Origin: Aggregatibacter actinomycetemcomitans DSM 8324
GTDB lineage: Bacteria; Pseudomonadota; Gammaproteobacteria; Enterobacterales; Pasteurellaceae
NCBI RefSeq assembly: GCF_000372365.1
Contig: NZ_AQUU01000003.1
Span: forward strand, 1 to 64,000
Direction: 5' to 3'
DNA: 64,000 bases
The translations under genes and the position numbers were made by a program. The notes under the pieces are model-generated. The model searched no databases. It had not been told where the DNA came from and saw only the letters and a list, made by a program, of their open reading frames with translations. Below, piece after piece: positions 31,468 through 42,213 of this stretch (its first letter is position 1; every line of letters starts with the position of its first letter).

Positions 31468-32518
31468 GAGAAATATGTCAGTCAAAATCTTACAGATCAA
31501 AACCTGATAACAGTATTTTCTCAGTCTAATTTTTGCGTATTAATACAATACGGAATTGCATAGATAAAGTATTATCAAAAAACTAATAATTTTATGAAAT
31601 TAAATAATTTTTTCTATTGACTATTAAAGAATCCGGAGTAAATTAGTCTCCAAAATTAACCAAAACTAGGTAATTTATCCGGTCAAAGGTTATCTTAAGT
31701 ATTAACCCTAAGAAAAAGGAAAACGAGTATGTCCGGTACAGAATATGCTCCATTTTATCTCCGTTTTATTCAGTTCCCAAGTAATGAAGTTTTACTCTAT
31801 GAATACTGGAAACTTGTTCAGAATTTTGTACAAAAGGTTAGTAAAATAACGGTAAGATTAGCACAAATCGTTGGCATTCTCGGCGAAAAAACTATTTGGA
31901 AATACCAAAGTACTTTTAATGATGGCATGCTGGAAGGTGAAGCAGCTAAACAAGAAGTTTCCCTCACTTTAAGAAATAGTGCTTTACTTGTCGCAAGTGC
32001 CATAGTTATCCACTTTAAATCTAATTTTACCAACCTTCTTATACTGTCACAGATTACACAATATTGTAGACATCGCCCTAAACCTAAAAAAAGTAAATAC
32101 TTCCCCCTCTACCTCTCTTGCTTATTACGCAGACGATTAACTGAATTTAAAATTACCCTTCTACCGTTGCCATGGGGCTAGCTGCTATATAGCTATGAAG
32201 ATCAAATCCCGGTTTTCATTGTAAATTTAAAAATATATAAGAAATAATCTGAAGCCGACTTTATTTTTACCCAACTACGAATCACTCATTTAAATTAAAT
32301 AGGTTTATTATGCAAAATAATAAAGCTTGAATATATTCCTGTAATATAAGGTTAAATAAGTTATATTTCTATTTATTGTTTAACAATAATAATTAAATCA
32401 TAGTCTATTTGATTTCGTAATGAGTTTGGCATTTTCTGTCATGCGATCGTGTAAGTTATTTTGTATATTGTGGTTTGGTTATCTTATTCAAAATAAATTA
32501 TTAACAAGGAGATTTAAT
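31468..32518 (+). promoter_or_regulatory. Leukotoxin operon control region, long (non-JP2) form
   Basis: The 1.05 kb between the glyA terminator and ltxC is AT-rich and includes a small ORF at 31729-32181 and then about 340 bases (32182-32518) with no gene. The highly leukotoxic JP2 clone has a 530-bp deletion here. The diagnostic interval from inside glyA (31356) to inside ltxC (32571) measures exactly 1216 bases, the size I recall for the undeleted form, against 686 for JP2. Expression should therefore be of the lower, regulated type. Confidence 0.85.
31729..32181 (+). CDS. Small ORF in the leukotoxin promoter region, function unknown
   Basis: 150 codons starting MSGTEYAPFYLRFIQFPSNE, with AAGGAAAACGAGT before the ATG. 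The first two thirds look protein-like; the last part (from about residue 110) is basic and irregular (CRHRPKPKKSKYFPLYLSCL), as if the frame had decayed. I recognise no family. It lies in the segment partly removed in JP2-type strains, so it is not needed for toxin production. Whether it is translated is uncertain. Confidence 0.4.
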   Translation: MSGTEYAPFYLRFIQFPSNEVLLYEYWKLVQNFVQKVSKITVRLAQIVGILGEKTIWKYQSTFNDGMLEGEAAKQEVSLTLRNSALLVASAIVIHFKSNFTNLLILSQITQYCRHRPKPKKSKYFPLYLSCLLRRRLTEFKITLLPLPWG

Positions 32519-33025
32519 ATGGAGAAAAATAATAATTTTGAAGTGTTAGGGTATGTGGCTTGGTTATGGGCAAATTCTCCTTTGCATAGAAATTGGTCTT
32601 TATCATTACTTGCTATTAATGTACTGCCTGCAATTCAATATGGGCAATATACATTATTAATGAGAGATGGGGTTCCTATTGCTTTTTGTAGCTGGGCAAA
32701 TTTAAGCCTTGAGAATGAGATAAAATATCTTGAAGATGTATCATCTCTTGTTTATGACGATTGGAATTCCGGTGATCGTAAATGGTTTATTGATTGGATT
32801 GCGCCATTTGGTCACAATTATGTGCTTTATAAACATATGCGTAAATCATTTCCCTATGATTTATTCAGATCAATTCGTGTTTATAAAGGTTCGTCAGAGG
32901 GCAAAATTACTGAATTCCATGGAGGTAAAGTCGATAAACAATTAGCTAATAAAATCTTTCAACAATATCATTTTGAGTTAATCAATGAATTAAAAAACAA
33001 ATCTGAAGTTATATCTATTAATTAA
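32519..33025 (+). CDS. ltxC: Leukotoxin-activating lysine acyltransferase LtxC
   Basis: Transfers a fatty acid from acyl-carrier protein to two lysines of pro-LtxA, making it toxic. The ATG at 32519, with AAGGAGA upstream, gives 168 residues, the known LtxC length; an in-frame upstream ATG at 32420 is ignored. Family features include the conserved histidine in NSPLHRNWSLSLL (about residue 24), and WIAPFGHNYVLYKHMR. First gene of ltxCABD, 12 bases before ltxA. Cytoplasmic. Confidence 0.97.
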   Translation: MEKNNNFEVLGYVAWLWANSPLHRNWSLSLLAINVLPAIQYGQYTLLMRDGVPIAFCSWANLSLENEIKYLEDVSSLVYDDWNSGDRKWFIDWIAPFGHNYVLYKHMRKSFPYDLFRSIRVYKGSSEGKITEFHGGKVDKQLANKIFQQYHFELINELKNKSEVISIN

Positions 33026-33037
33026 GGAGAATAGATT

Positions 33038-36000
33038 ATGGCAACTACTACACTGCTAAATACAAAACAGCAAGCTGCACAGTTTGCAAATTCAGTTGCA
33101 GATAGAGCTAAGGAAAATATTGATGCTGCAAAAGAACAATTGCAAAAGGCGTTAGATAAATTAGGGAAGACAGGTAAGAAATTAACTTTATATATCCCTA
33201 AGAATTACAAAAAAGGAAATGGTCTTACTGCGCTTATAAAAGCAGCACAGAAGTTAGGGATTGAAGTATATCATGAAGGGAAAGACGGCCCGGCATTAAC
33301 TAATGGTATTTTAAATACTGGGAAAAAATTACTTGGTCTTACCGAACGAGGTTTAACTTTATTTGCTCCGGAATTAGATAAATGGATTCAAGGTAATAAA
33401 CATTTAAGTAATTCTGTGGGTAGTACTGGAAATTTGACAAAAGCGATAGATAAGGTTCAGAGTGTTCTTGGTACGTTACAAGCGTTTTTGAACACCGCAT
33501 TTTCGGGCATGGATTTAGATGCCTTAATTAAAGCCCGTCAAAATGGTAAAAATGTAACAGATGTACAGCTAGCAAAAGCCAGTCTTAACCTGATTAATGA
33601 ATTGATTGGTACTATTTCTAGCATTACAAATAATGTAGATACTTTTTCTAAACAACTTAATAAGTTAGGTGAAGCACTAGGACAAGTAAAACATTTTGGT
33701 AGTTTTGGAGATAAATTAAAGAATTTACCTAAGTTAGGTAATCTTGGAAAAGGTTTAGGTGCATTATCCGGTGTATTGTCGGCTATATCAGCGGCTCTAT
33801 TACTTGCAAATAAAGATGCTGATACTGCAACGAAAGCAGCGGCTGCAGCTGAATTGACAAATAAAGTGCTAGGTAACATCGGTAAAGCGATCACACAATA
33901 CTTGATTGCTCAACGTGCTGCAGCGGGGCTTTCTACTACGGGACCTGTCGCAGGGTTAATTGCCTCTGTGGTCAGCTTGGCAATCAGCCCTTTGTCTTTC
34001 CTAGGTATTGCGAAACAATTTGATCGTGCGAGAATGCTTGAGGAATACTCGAAACGCTTTAAGAAATTTGGTTATAACGGCGATAGTTTACTTGGTCAAT
34101 TCTACAAAAATACAGGGATCGCAGATGCTGCGATTACAACGATTAACACTGTATTAAGTGCTATTGCAGCAGGGGTTGGTGCAGCCTCCGCCGGTTCTTT
34201 AGTTGGTGCGCCAATCGGTTTGTTAGTGAGTGCGATTACCAGCTTAATTTCAGGAATTCTTGATGCTTCTAAACAAGCCGTTTTTGAACATATCGCGAAT
34301 CAGCTCGCCGATAAAATTAAAGCATGGGAGAATAAGTACGGTAAGAATTACTTTGAAAATGGCTATGATGCCCGTCATTCTGCCTTCTTGGAAGATTCAC
34401 TAAAATTATTTAATGAGTTACGTGAAAAATATAAAACCGAAAATATATTATCTATCACTCAACAAGGTTGGGATCAGCGCATTGGTGAATTAGCAGGTAT
34501 CACTCGTAATGGAGATCGTATTCAAAGTGGTAAAGCTTATGTGGATTATTTGAAAAAGGGTGAGGAGCTTGCAAAGCATAGCGATAAATTCACTAAACAG
34601 ATTTTAGATCCAATCAAAGGTAATATTGATCTTTCGGGTATAAAAGGTTCTACCACTCTAACTTTTTTAAATCCGTTGTTAACCGCAGGTAAGGAAGAAC
34701 GGAAAACACGTCAGTCAGGTAAATATGAATTTATTACTGAATTAAAAGTAAAAGGACGTACCGATTGGAAGGTAAAAGGTGTTCCTAATTCTAATGGTGT
34801 ATATGATTTTTCTAACTTAATTCAACATGCCGTTACACGTGATAATAAAGTTCTAGAAGCAAGATTAATTGCTAATTTGGGTGCTAAAGATGATTATGTT
34901 TTTGTCGGATCCGGTTCAACAATAGTTAATGCTGGAGACGGTTATGATGTGGTGGACTATAGTAAAGGTCGCACCGGTGCATTAACAATCGACGGTCGTA
35001 ATGCTACTAAAGCCGGACAATATAAGGTTGAAAGAGATCTTAGCGGTACTCAAGTCTTGCAGGAAACCGTATCAAAGCAAGAAACTAAACGAGGAAAGGT
35101 TACCGATCTACTTGAATATCGTAACTATAAATTAGATTACTATTATACGAATAAGGGCTTTAAAGCTCATGATGAATTAAACTCAGTAGAGGAAATTATC
35201 GGCAGTAAATTACGGGATCATTTTTATGGTTCTAGATTTAATGATGTTTTCCATGGTCACGATGGTGATGATGTGATTTATGGTTATGATGGTGATGACC
35301 GCTTATATGGAGATAATGGTAATGATGAGATCCATGGAGGAAAAGGCAACGACAAACTTTATGGTGGCGCCGGCAATGACAGGCTCTTTGGTGAATATGG
35401 TAACAACTATCTAGACGGTGGTGAAGGCGACGACCATTTAGAAGGGGGGAATGGTTCCGATATTCTAAGAGGTGGAAGTGGCAATGATAAATTATTTGGA
35501 AACCAAGGAGATGACTTGCTTGATGGCGGAAAAGGTGATGATCAACTTGCCGGTGGAGAAGGAAATGATATTTATGTTTACCGTAAGGAATATGGCCACC
35601 ACACTATTACGGAACATAGCGGTGATAAAGATAAATTATCATTAGCAAATATCAACCTCAAAGAGGTGTCATTTGAACGTAACGGCAATGATCTACTATT
35701 GAAAACAAATAATAGAACAGCAGTAACATTTAAAGGATGGTTTAATAAACCTAATTCGTCGGCGGGGTTAAATGAGTATCAAAGAAAACTTCTTGAATAC
35801 GCACCTGAAAAGGATCGTGCACGACTTAAGAGACAATTTGAGTTACAGCGAGGTAAAGTCGACAAATCACTCAATAATAAAGTTGAAGAAATTATCGGTA
35901 AAGATGGGGAGCGGATTACTTCGCAAGACATTGATAATCTTCTTGATAAAAGTGGGAATAAAAAGACAATTTCACCTCAAGAGCTTGCCGGGCTTATTAA

Positions 36001-36205
36001 GAATAAAGGTAAGTCAAGTAGCCTTATGTCTTCTTCTCGTTCGTCAAGTATGCTTACACAAAAGTCTGGTTTGTCAAATGATATTAGTCGTATGATTTCA
36101 GCAACCAGTGGTTTTGGTTCATCCGGTAAAGCGTTATCCGCTTCGCCATTGCAGACCAATAATAACTTTAACTCTTACGCAAATTCGTTAGCAACTACTG
36201 CTTAA
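33038..36205 (+). CDS. ltxA: RTX leukotoxin structural protein LtxA
   Basis: The secreted pore-forming toxin that kills human leukocytes through the beta-2 integrin LFA-1. It has 1055 residues, the known length. In order: N-terminal amphipathic helices, a hydrophobic pore-forming region (about residues 230-410), the acylated segment, the glycine-rich RTX repeats (about 730-846) that bind calcium, and the C-terminal secretion signal. Both known acylated lysines are present: Lys562 (codon 34721-34723, in SGKYEF) and Lys687 (codon 35096-35098, in RGKVTD). ATTAAGGAGAA precedes ATG 33038. No uptake signal is seen inside the gene. Confidence 0.98.
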   Translation: MATTTLLNTKQQAAQFANSVADRAKENIDAAKEQLQKALDKLGKTGKKLTLYIPKNYKKGNGLTALIKAAQKLGIEVYHEGKDGPALTNGILNTGKKLLGLTERGLTLFAPELDKWIQGNKHLSNSVGSTGNLTKAIDKVQSVLGTLQAFLNTAFSGMDLDALIKARQNGKNVTDVQLAKASLNLINELIGTISSITNNVDTFSKQLNKLGEALGQVKHFGSFGDKLKNLPKLGNLGKGLGALSGVLSAISAALLLANKDADTATKAAAAAELTNKVLGNIGKAITQYLIAQRAAAGLSTTGPVAGLIASVVSLAISPLSFLGIAKQFDRARMLEEYSKRFKKFGYNGDSLLGQFYKNTGIADAAITTINTVLSAIAAGVGAASAGSLVGAPIGLLVSAITSLISGILDASKQAVFEHIANQLADKIKAWENKYGKNYFENGYDARHSAFLEDSLKLFNELREKYKTENILSITQQGWDQRIGELAGITRNGDRIQSGKAYVDYLKKGEELAKHSDKFTKQILDPIKGNIDLSGIKGSTTLTFLNPLLTAGKEERKTRQSGKYEFITELKVKGRTDWKVKGVPNSNGVYDFSNLIQHAVTRDNKVLEARLIANLGAKDDYVFVGSGSTIVNAGDGYDVVDYSKGRTGALTIDGRNATKAGQYKVERDLSGTQVLQETVSKQETKRGKVTDLLEYRNYKLDYYYTNKGFKAHDELNSVEEIIGSKLRDHFYGSRFNDVFHGHDGDDVIYGYDGDDRLYGDNGNDEIHGGKGNDKLYGGAGNDRLFGEYGNNYLDGGEGDDHLEGGNGSDILRGGSGNDKLFGNQGDDLLDGGKGDDQLAGGEGNDIYVYRKEYGHHTITEHSGDKDKLSLANINLKEVSFERNGNDLLLKTNNRTAVTFKGWFNKPNSSAGLNEYQRKLLEYAPEKDRARLKRQFELQRGKVDKSLNNKVEEIIGKDGERITSQDIDNLLDKSGNKKTISPQELAGLIKNKGKSSSLMSSSRSSSMLTQKSGLSNDISRMISATSGFGSSGKALSASPLQTNNNFNSYANSLATTA
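35228..35577 (+). repeat. RTX glycine-rich nonapeptide repeats of LtxA
   Basis: About a dozen tandem repeats of the form GGxGxDxUx, for example [16 protein letters not shown] and [16 protein letters not shown]. They bind calcium and fold into a parallel beta-roll outside the cell. Confidence 0.95.
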
Positions 36206-36222
36206 TGAGTTATTGGCTTTTT

Positions 36223-36262
36223 AGTGATTCCGCATATTTGTATGTGTGGAATCACTGTTTTT
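36223..36262 (+). terminator. Attenuator hairpin between ltxA and ltxB
   Basis: AGTGATTCCGCATAT (36223-36237) pairs with ATGTGTGGAATCACT (36242-36256), with two G-T pairs, around a four-base loop, then GTTTTT. It starts 17 bases after the ltxA stop. RTX operons commonly hold a terminator here so that more toxin than transporter mRNA is made; that role is inferred. Confidence 0.9.
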
Positions 36263-36273
36263 CAGGATATGTA

Positions 36274-38397
36274 ATGGACTCACAGAAAAATACTAATCTT
36301 GCCCTTCAGGCATTGGAAGTACTGGCTCAATATCATAATATTTCAATTAACCCTGAAGAAATAAAACATAAATTTGATATAGATGGGCATGGGCTGAACC
36401 AAACTAAATGGTTGCTTGCAGCAAGATCACTTGGATTAAAAGTAAGAACTACGAACAAAACAATTGATAGATTACCTTTTTTACATTTACCGGTATTGGC
36501 TTGGCGTGATGATGGTGACCACTTTATTTTATTGAAAATAGATCAAGAAACCGATCGTTACCTCATTTTTGATCTAATGCAAAAAAATCCTATTGTTTTA
36601 GACAAAAATGAATTTGAAGAACGTTATCAAAGCAAGGTGATTTTAGTTGCGTCACGCGCATCTATTGTAGGAAATTTAGCAAAATTCGATTTTACCTGGT
36701 TTATTCCTGCTGTAATTAAATACCGCAGAATTTTTATAGAAACGTTAATCGTTTCTATATTTTTGCAAATTTTTGCACTGATTACACCGCTATTTTTTCA
36801 AGTCGTGATGGATAAGGTCTTGGTTCACCGTGGATTTTCAACATTGAATGTGATTACAGTGGCTCTTGCTATTGTAGTCTTATTTGAAATAGTCTTGGGG
36901 GGGCTGAGAACCTATGTGTTTGCTCATAGCACAAGTCGTATTGATGTCGAACTGGGAGCAAGACTTTTTCGTCACTTATTAGCTTTACCGATTTCTTATT
37001 TTGAAGCTCGTCGGGTTGGGGATACGGTGGCTCGTGTTCGTGAATTAGATCAAATTCGGAATTTCTTAACAGGGCAGGCACTTACCTCTATTTTAGACTT
37101 GTTATTCTCTTTTATTTTCTTCGCCGTTATGTGGTATTACAGCCCAAAATTAACATTAGTTGTACTCGGTTCTTTACCTTGTTATGTCATTTGGTCTGTT
37201 TTTATTAGTCCTATTCTTAGGAGACGGCTTGATGATAAGTTCGCAAGAAATGCCGACAATCAGTCTTTTCTTGTTGAATCAGTGACTGCCATTAATACAA
37301 TTAAAGCGATGGCTATTTCTCCTCAAATGACTAACATTTGGGATAAACAGTTAGCGAGTTATGTTGCTGCGAGTTTTAAAGTGACTGTACTTGCAACGAT
37401 CGGACAGCAAGGTATCCAACTGATCCAGAAAGCCGTTATGGTGATCAACCTATGGCTTGGCGCACATTTAGTTATTTCCGGTGATTTAAGTATTGGTCAG
37501 CTAATTGCATTTAATATGCTTGCGGGGCAAATTATTAGCCCTGTGATTCGTTTAGCCCAGATCTGGCAAGATTTCCAACAGGTCGGTATTTCTGTTACTC
37601 GCTTAGGTGACGTGCTTAATTCGCCTACAGAGAATAATACCGCCTCAGTATCATTACCAGAAATCCAGGGTGAGATTAGTTTTAGAAATATTAAGTTCCG
37701 CTATAAACCGGATTCCCCTATGATTTTAAACAATATTAACTTAGATATCAGCCAGGGAGAAGTGATTGGTATTGTTGGTCGTTCAGGTTCGGGAAAAAGT
37801 ACGCTTACTAAACTCATCCAACGTTTTTATATTCCGGAGCAGGGGCAGGTCTTAATTGACGGTCACGATTTGGCGCTAGCCGATCCAAACTGGTTGCGCC
37901 GGCAAGTCGGTGTCGTCTTGCAAGATAATGTGTTGCTTAATCGAAGTATCAGAGAGAATATTGCGTTAACCAATCCGGGAATGCCAATGGAAAAGGTTAT
38001 TGCCGCGGCAAAACTTGCGGGAGCGCATGATTTTATTTCTGAATTAAGAGAAGGTTATAACACGGTTGTGGGGGAACAGGGAGCCGGTCTGTCCGGAGGA
38101 CAACGTCAACGGATCGCGATAGCAAGGGCACTAGTCAATAACCCAAGGATTTTGATTTTTGATGAAGCAACCAGTGCACTTGATTACGAATCTGAAAATA
38201 TCATTATGCATAATATGCATAAAATTTGCCAAAATCGTACTGTGCTTATCATTGCTCACCGCCTTTCTACTGTAAAAAATGCTGATCGCATTATTGTGAT
38301 GGACAAAGGTGAAATCATCGAACAAGGCAAGCATCAAGAATTACTGAAAGATGAAAAAGGTTTTTACTCTTATTTACACCAATTACAAGTAAATTAA
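36274..38397 (+). CDS. ltxB: Leukotoxin type I secretion ABC transporter LtxB
   Basis: Inner-membrane exporter of LtxA, 707 residues from ATG 36274 ([20 protein letters not shown]), the known size; an ATG at 36205 overlapping the ltxA stop would put the attenuator inside the gene and is rejected. Domains: an N-terminal C39-like domain without the catalytic cysteine (residues about 1-125), six membrane segments, and a nucleotide-binding domain with Walker [10 protein letters not shown], signature [10 protein letters not shown], Walker [13 protein letters not shown] and switch histidine IIAHRLSTV. Homologous to HlyB. Confidence 0.97.
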   Translation: MDSQKNTNLALQALEVLAQYHNISINPEEIKHKFDIDGHGLNQTKWLLAARSLGLKVRTTNKTIDRLPFLHLPVLAWRDDGDHFILLKIDQETDRYLIFDLMQKNPIVLDKNEFEERYQSKVILVASRASIVGNLAKFDFTWFIPAVIKYRRIFIETLIVSIFLQIFALITPLFFQVVMDKVLVHRGFSTLNVITVALAIVVLFEIVLGGLRTYVFAHSTSRIDVELGARLFRHLLALPISYFEARRVGDTVARVRELDQIRNFLTGQALTSILDLLFSFIFFAVMWYYSPKLTLVVLGSLPCYVIWSVFISPILRRRLDDKFARNADNQSFLVESVTAINTIKAMAISPQMTNIWDKQLASYVAASFKVTVLATIGQQGIQLIQKAVMVINLWLGAHLVISGDLSIGQLIAFNMLAGQIISPVIRLAQIWQDFQQVGISVTRLGDVLNSPTENNTASVSLPEIQGEISFRNIKFRYKPDSPMILNNINLDISQGEVIGIVGRSGSGKSTLTKLIQRFYIPEQGQVLIDGHDLALADPNWLRRQVGVVLQDNVLLNRSIRENIALTNPGMPMEKVIAAAKLAGAHDFISELREGYNTVVGEQGAGLSGGQRQRIAIARALVNNPRILIFDEATSALDYESENIIMHNMHKICQNRTVLIIAHRLSTVKNADRIIVMDKGEIIEQGKHQELLKDEKGFYSYLHQLQVN

Positions 38398-38411
38398 AGG
38401 AACGAACGATA

Positions 38412-39845
38412 ATGAAAACTTGGCTTTTGGCATTGTATGATGTGCTTTCCCGTTATAAAAACGTGTGGAATGAAACTTGGAAAATTCGTAAACAGCTTGA
38501 TTCTCCGGTTAGAGAAAAAGATGAAAATGAATTTCTGCCCGCGCATTTGGAATTAATTGAAACACCTGTATCAAATGCACCACGATTCGTGTCTTATTCC
38601 ATTATGCTCTTTTTAACTTTAGCGATTATTGTTTCTATTTTTAGCAATGTGGAAATTATCGCAACGGCTTCAGGAAAATTCGCACTAAGCGGGAGAAGCA
38701 AAGAAATTAAACCGATTGAAAACTCATTGGTTAAAGATATTTTTGTGAAAGAGGGCGAATACGTGAAAAAGGGTGAACTATTGTTAAAACTGACCGCACT
38801 TGGTGCCGAAGCGGATACGTTAAAAACGAAGACATCGCTTTCTCAGGCTAAACTGGAGGAATTTCGTTATAAATCTTTATTGGAAGCTGTTGAAAAAGAT
38901 CAATTACCAATATTAGATTTTTCTAAAATTGATTTGCCTTTTATGACGGAAAACGATCAAAAAAGAGTGACTTTACTGATTGAAGAACAATTCTCTACTT
39001 GGCAAAAACAACGCCATCAGAAAACCTTGAATCTTAATAAAAAAGAAGCGGAAAAACTCAGTTATTTGGCACGAATAAAAAAATATGAAGGTCTGATTAA
39101 TACAGAGCAAGTCCGATTGGATGATTTTAGAGCCTTATATAAGGAACATGCTATTGCAAAACATACAGTTTTAGATGAAGAGAATAAATATCAGGATGCA
39201 ATCAATGAGCTTGAGGTATATAAGGCGAGTTTAATGCAAGTTGAAAACGAAGTTTTATTGGCCAAGGAAGAGCAGGAATTAGTCACACAATTGTTCAAAA
39301 ATGATATTTTAGACAAGCTAAAACAGGCGACGGATAATGTGAATTTATTGACATTCGAACTAGACAAAAACAATCAACGCCAGCAAGTCTCTGAAATTCG
39401 AGCTCCTGTATCAGGTACTGTACAACAATTAAAAGTTCACACAATAGATGGCGTTGTTACTACGGCTGAAACATTAATGGTAGTTGTGCCGGAAGAAGAT
39501 TCCCTTGAAGTCACCGCACTTATTCAAAATAAAGATATTGGTTTTGTGAAAGAAGGGCAAGAGGTTGTAATTAAGGTCGAAGCCTTCCCCTATACCCGTT
39601 ATGGTTATTTAACGGGAAAAGTGAAAAATATTACTTTAGATGCGATTGAACATCCAAAGCTTGGACTTGTATTTAATACGATTATTGAACTGGATAAAAA
39701 AACACTTTCTGCCGAAGAAAAAGAAATCCCACTTTCCGCAGGGATGGAAATTACTGCAGAAATTAAGACAGGCATGAGAAGCGTTATAAGCTATCTACTT
39801 AGCCCATTAGAAGAATCTATTGATAAAAGTTTAAGAGAACGTTAA
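38412..39845 (+). CDS. ltxD: Leukotoxin secretion membrane fusion protein LtxD
   Basis: HlyD-family adaptor of 477 residues linking LtxB to a TolC-like outer-membrane channel (TdeA, encoded elsewhere in this species). A short cytoplasmic N-terminus is followed by one membrane segment (about residues 59-80), a lipoyl-like domain (IKPIENSLVKDIFVKEGEYV), a long coiled coil (about 130-330), and a beta domain (SEIRAPVSGTVQQLKVHTID). AAAGGAACGA precedes ATG 38412. Uptake signals occur inside the gene near 38790 and 39511, unlike ltxCAB. Confidence 0.97.
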   Translation: MKTWLLALYDVLSRYKNVWNETWKIRKQLDSPVREKDENEFLPAHLELIETPVSNAPRFVSYSIMLFLTLAIIVSIFSNVEIIATASGKFALSGRSKEIKPIENSLVKDIFVKEGEYVKKGELLLKLTALGAEADTLKTKTSLSQAKLEEFRYKSLLEAVEKDQLPILDFSKIDLPFMTENDQKRVTLLIEEQFSTWQKQRHQKTLNLNKKEAEKLSYLARIKKYEGLINTEQVRLDDFRALYKEHAIAKHTVLDEENKYQDAINELEVYKASLMQVENEVLLAKEEQELVTQLFKNDILDKLKQATDNVNLLTFELDKNNQRQQVSEIRAPVSGTVQQLKVHTIDGVVTTAETLMVVVPEEDSLEVTALIQNKDIGFVKEGQEVVIKVEAFPYTRYGYLTGKVKNITLDAIEHPKLGLVFNTIIELDKKTLSAEEKEIPLSAGMEITAEIKTGMRSVISYLLSPLEESIDKSLRER

Positions 39846-40077
39846 TTATAAAAGATAGAATATAACATTCCGGTTTTCCACAATGCATCAAAAGTCTAAA
39901 TTGAAAATAGATTTGGTTAGAACAGTATAAAACTGTGACTTGATGATGGATTTATAATTGAAAGCGCATTACCAATCTTTGCTAACGTCTGCAAGCCAAA
40001 AGCCTGTTGTAGTTTTTTAGTGCAAAAGTGCGGTGGATTTACCCGGTGTTTTTTATCCTGCTTTATTGGGATTAAAA

Positions 40078-40177
40078 TGTGATCTAAATCACATAATTGT
40101 CTTCTTGAATTAAAAACTGTGATCTTTATCACATTTTTAAAAATTGTTGGTTAAAAAATATTGTGATGCAGTTCACA
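40078..40177 (+). promoter_or_regulatory. Three CRP-binding sites upstream of mtlA
   Basis: Three dyads match TGTGA-N6-TCACA: TGTGATCTAAATCACA (40078-40093), TGTGATCTTTATCACA (40118-40133) and TGTGATGCAGTTCACA (40162-40177, TTCACA right arm). They are spaced 40 and 44 bases apart, close to four turns of the helix, so bound proteins would face the same side. The gap 39846-40255 holds these sites and two uptake signals but no gene. Control of mannitol uptake by cAMP-CRP is inferred. Confidence 0.85.
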
Positions 40178-40255
40178 TTTACGCCGAAAAAAGTTTCTGA
40201 CAAAAATTTCCTTGTGCTATTTTGACCGCACTTTAAACCTGTGACGGAGACAATT

Positions 40256-42136
40256 ATGTTATCAGCAAATGCAAAAGTGAAGATTCAAAGCTTCGGACGC
40301 TTTTTATCTAATATGGTGATGCCGAATATCGGCGCGTTTATTGCCTGGGGTTTTATTACGGCATTATTTATCCCGACCGGTTGGTTGCCAAATGAAACCT
40401 TGGCCAAACTAGTCGGCCCGATGATTACGTATTTACTGCCGTTATTAATCGGTTATACGGGCGGTAAATTAATCGGCGGCGATCGTGGCGCGGTAGTCGG
40501 TGCGATTACCACGGCAGGGGTGATTATCGGGACTGATATTCCGATGTTCTTGGGGGCGATGATTGCCGGTCCGACAGGCGGTTGGGCGATTAAATCCTTT
40601 GATAAATGGGCGCACGGTAAAATCAAAAGCGGTTTTGAGATGTTGGTCAACAACTTCTCTTCCGGCATTATCGGGATGATTCTGGCGATTTTGTTCTTCT
40701 TTGTGGTCGGTCCGGTGGTGAAATCCTTAACCGAAGTGTTGGCGGCAGGCGTAGAAGTGTTGGTTGATAACAACTTGTTGCCATTAACCTCCATTTTCGT
40801 TGAACCGGCGAAGATCTTATTCTTAAACAACGCCATTAACCACGGTATTTTCTCACCGCTGGGTATTCAACAATCACAAGAATTCGGTCAGTCTATTTTC
40901 TTCTTAATCGAAGCGAATCCGGGCCCGGGCTTGGGTGTGCTGTTAGCCTATATTTTCTTCGGTAAAGGATCTGCCAAACAAACCGCAGGCGGTGCGGCGG
41001 TGATTCACTTCCTCGGCGGTATTCACGAAATCTATTTCCCTTATGTGTTAATGAATCCGCGCTTGTTGCTTGCCGTCATTGCCGGCGGGATGTCCGGCGT
41101 GTTTACGTTGACTTTATTTAATGCAGGCTTAGTGTCACCGGCATCTCCGGGATCCATCATTGCGGTGTTGCTTATGACACCGAAAGCATCCTTAGTGGGC
41201 GTGATCAGTTCCGTAGTAGTGGCTTGTGCGGTTTCCTTCACCTTGTCCGCCTTCTTCCTGAAAATCCAAAAAGAAGAATCTACCAATTTGGAAGAAATGC
41301 AAGCGGCGTCTAAAGCCATGAAATCCGGTAACCTCAATCAAGGTGTAGTGACCGATTATAAAGGCTTAACCAAAATCTATGTGTCTTGCGATGCGGGCAT
41401 GGGTTCCAGTGCCATGGGCGCGAGTATGTTACGCAAAAAAGTGAAAGACGCGGGCTTGCCGTTGGATGTCACTAACGTAGCGATTAACGATTTGCCGGAG
41501 GATGCTCGTTTGGTCATCACTCACCAGGATTTAACCTTGCGTGCGAAAAAACAAGTGCCGAACGCCATGCACTTATCCTTAACCAACTTCCTGGATAACA
41601 AATTCTACGACAGCTTGGTGCAGGATTTGAAAGAGCAATTAACGGCGCAACCGAAACCGGAAGCGGCACAGGCGCAAGAAGATGTGGTGGAAGTGAACGG
41701 TACGAAATTCACGTTAACGCCGGAACAAATTTTCTTAGGCTTAAAAGCCGATAACAAAGAAGATGCCATTCGTTTTGCCGGTGAGCAATTAGTCAAAGCG
41801 GGTTTTGTTGAACCGAGTTATGTCGATGCCATGTTTGAGCGTGAAAAACTGGTATCCACTTATCTTGGCGAAGGCGTTGCCGTGCCGCATGGTACTATTG
41901 AAGCGAAAGATGCGGTGCTGAAAACCGGTATCGTGGTGTGTCAATATCCGGAAGGCGTGCGCTTCACCGGCGAAGAGGACGGCATTGCCAAATTAGTGGT
42001 GGGGATTGCGGCGAAAAATAATGAGCATATTCAAGTGGTATCGGCGATTACCAACGCCTTGGACAGCGACGAAGCCATTGAATTATTAACCACCACCAAT
42101 GACGTAGAAAAAGTGTTGGCGCTACTCAAAGCCTAA
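40256..42136 (+). CDS. mtlA: Mannitol-specific PTS permease EIICBA
   Basis: Takes up mannitol and phosphorylates it to mannitol-1-phosphate. The 626-residue protein starts at ATG 40256 (ACGGAGA upstream; a GTG at 40241 is rejected). Domains: membrane EIIC (residues about 1-340, IQSFGRFLSNMVMPNIGAFI), EIIB with the phosphorylated cysteine in YVSCDAGMGSSAMGA, and EIIA with the histidine in GVAVPHGTIEAKD near the C-terminus. First gene of mtlA-mtlD-mtlR. Confidence 0.97.
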   Translation: MLSANAKVKIQSFGRFLSNMVMPNIGAFIAWGFITALFIPTGWLPNETLAKLVGPMITYLLPLLIGYTGGKLIGGDRGAVVGAITTAGVIIGTDIPMFLGAMIAGPTGGWAIKSFDKWAHGKIKSGFEMLVNNFSSGIIGMILAILFFFVVGPVVKSLTEVLAAGVEVLVDNNLLPLTSIFVEPAKILFLNNAINHGIFSPLGIQQSQEFGQSIFFLIEANPGPGLGVLLAYIFFGKGSAKQTAGGAAVIHFLGGIHEIYFPYVLMNPRLLLAVIAGGMSGVFTLTLFNAGLVSPASPGSIIAVLLMTPKASLVGVISSVVVACAVSFTLSAFFLKIQKEESTNLEEMQAASKAMKSGNLNQGVVTDYKGLTKIYVSCDAGMGSSAMGASMLRKKVKDAGLPLDVTNVAINDLPEDARLVITHQDLTLRAKKQVPNAMHLSLTNFLDNKFYDSLVQDLKEQLTAQPKPEAAQAQEDVVEVNGTKFTLTPEQIFLGLKADNKEDAIRFAGEQLVKAGFVEPSYVDAMFEREKLVSTYLGEGVAVPHGTIEAKDAVLKTGIVVCQYPEGVRFTGEEDGIAKLVVGIAAKNNEHIQVVSAITNALDSDEAIELLTTTNDVEKVLALLKA

Positions 42137-42166
42137 AAGTGCGGTTGGTTTTAAACGTGTTTTTAC

Positions 42167-42194
42167 AGGCGACAGGCAATGCGGTATGTCGCCT
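42167..42194 (+). terminator. Intercistronic hairpin between mtlA and mtlD
   Basis: AGGCGACA (42167-42174) pairs with TGTCGCCT (42187-42194). No T-tract follows, so it is more likely an mRNA stability element than a terminator. Confidence 0.5.
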
Positions 42195-42213
42195 TACTTA
42201 AAGGATAAATAAC

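Noticed and set aside
32420-32518. In-frame upstream start for ltxC
   Set aside because: There is no ribosome-binding site there, while AAGGAGA before 32519 gives the known 168-residue LtxC.
36205-36273. N-terminal extension of ltxB starting at the ltxA stop codon
   Set aside because: It would translate through the attenuator hairpin, and the start at 36274 gives the known 707-residue length.
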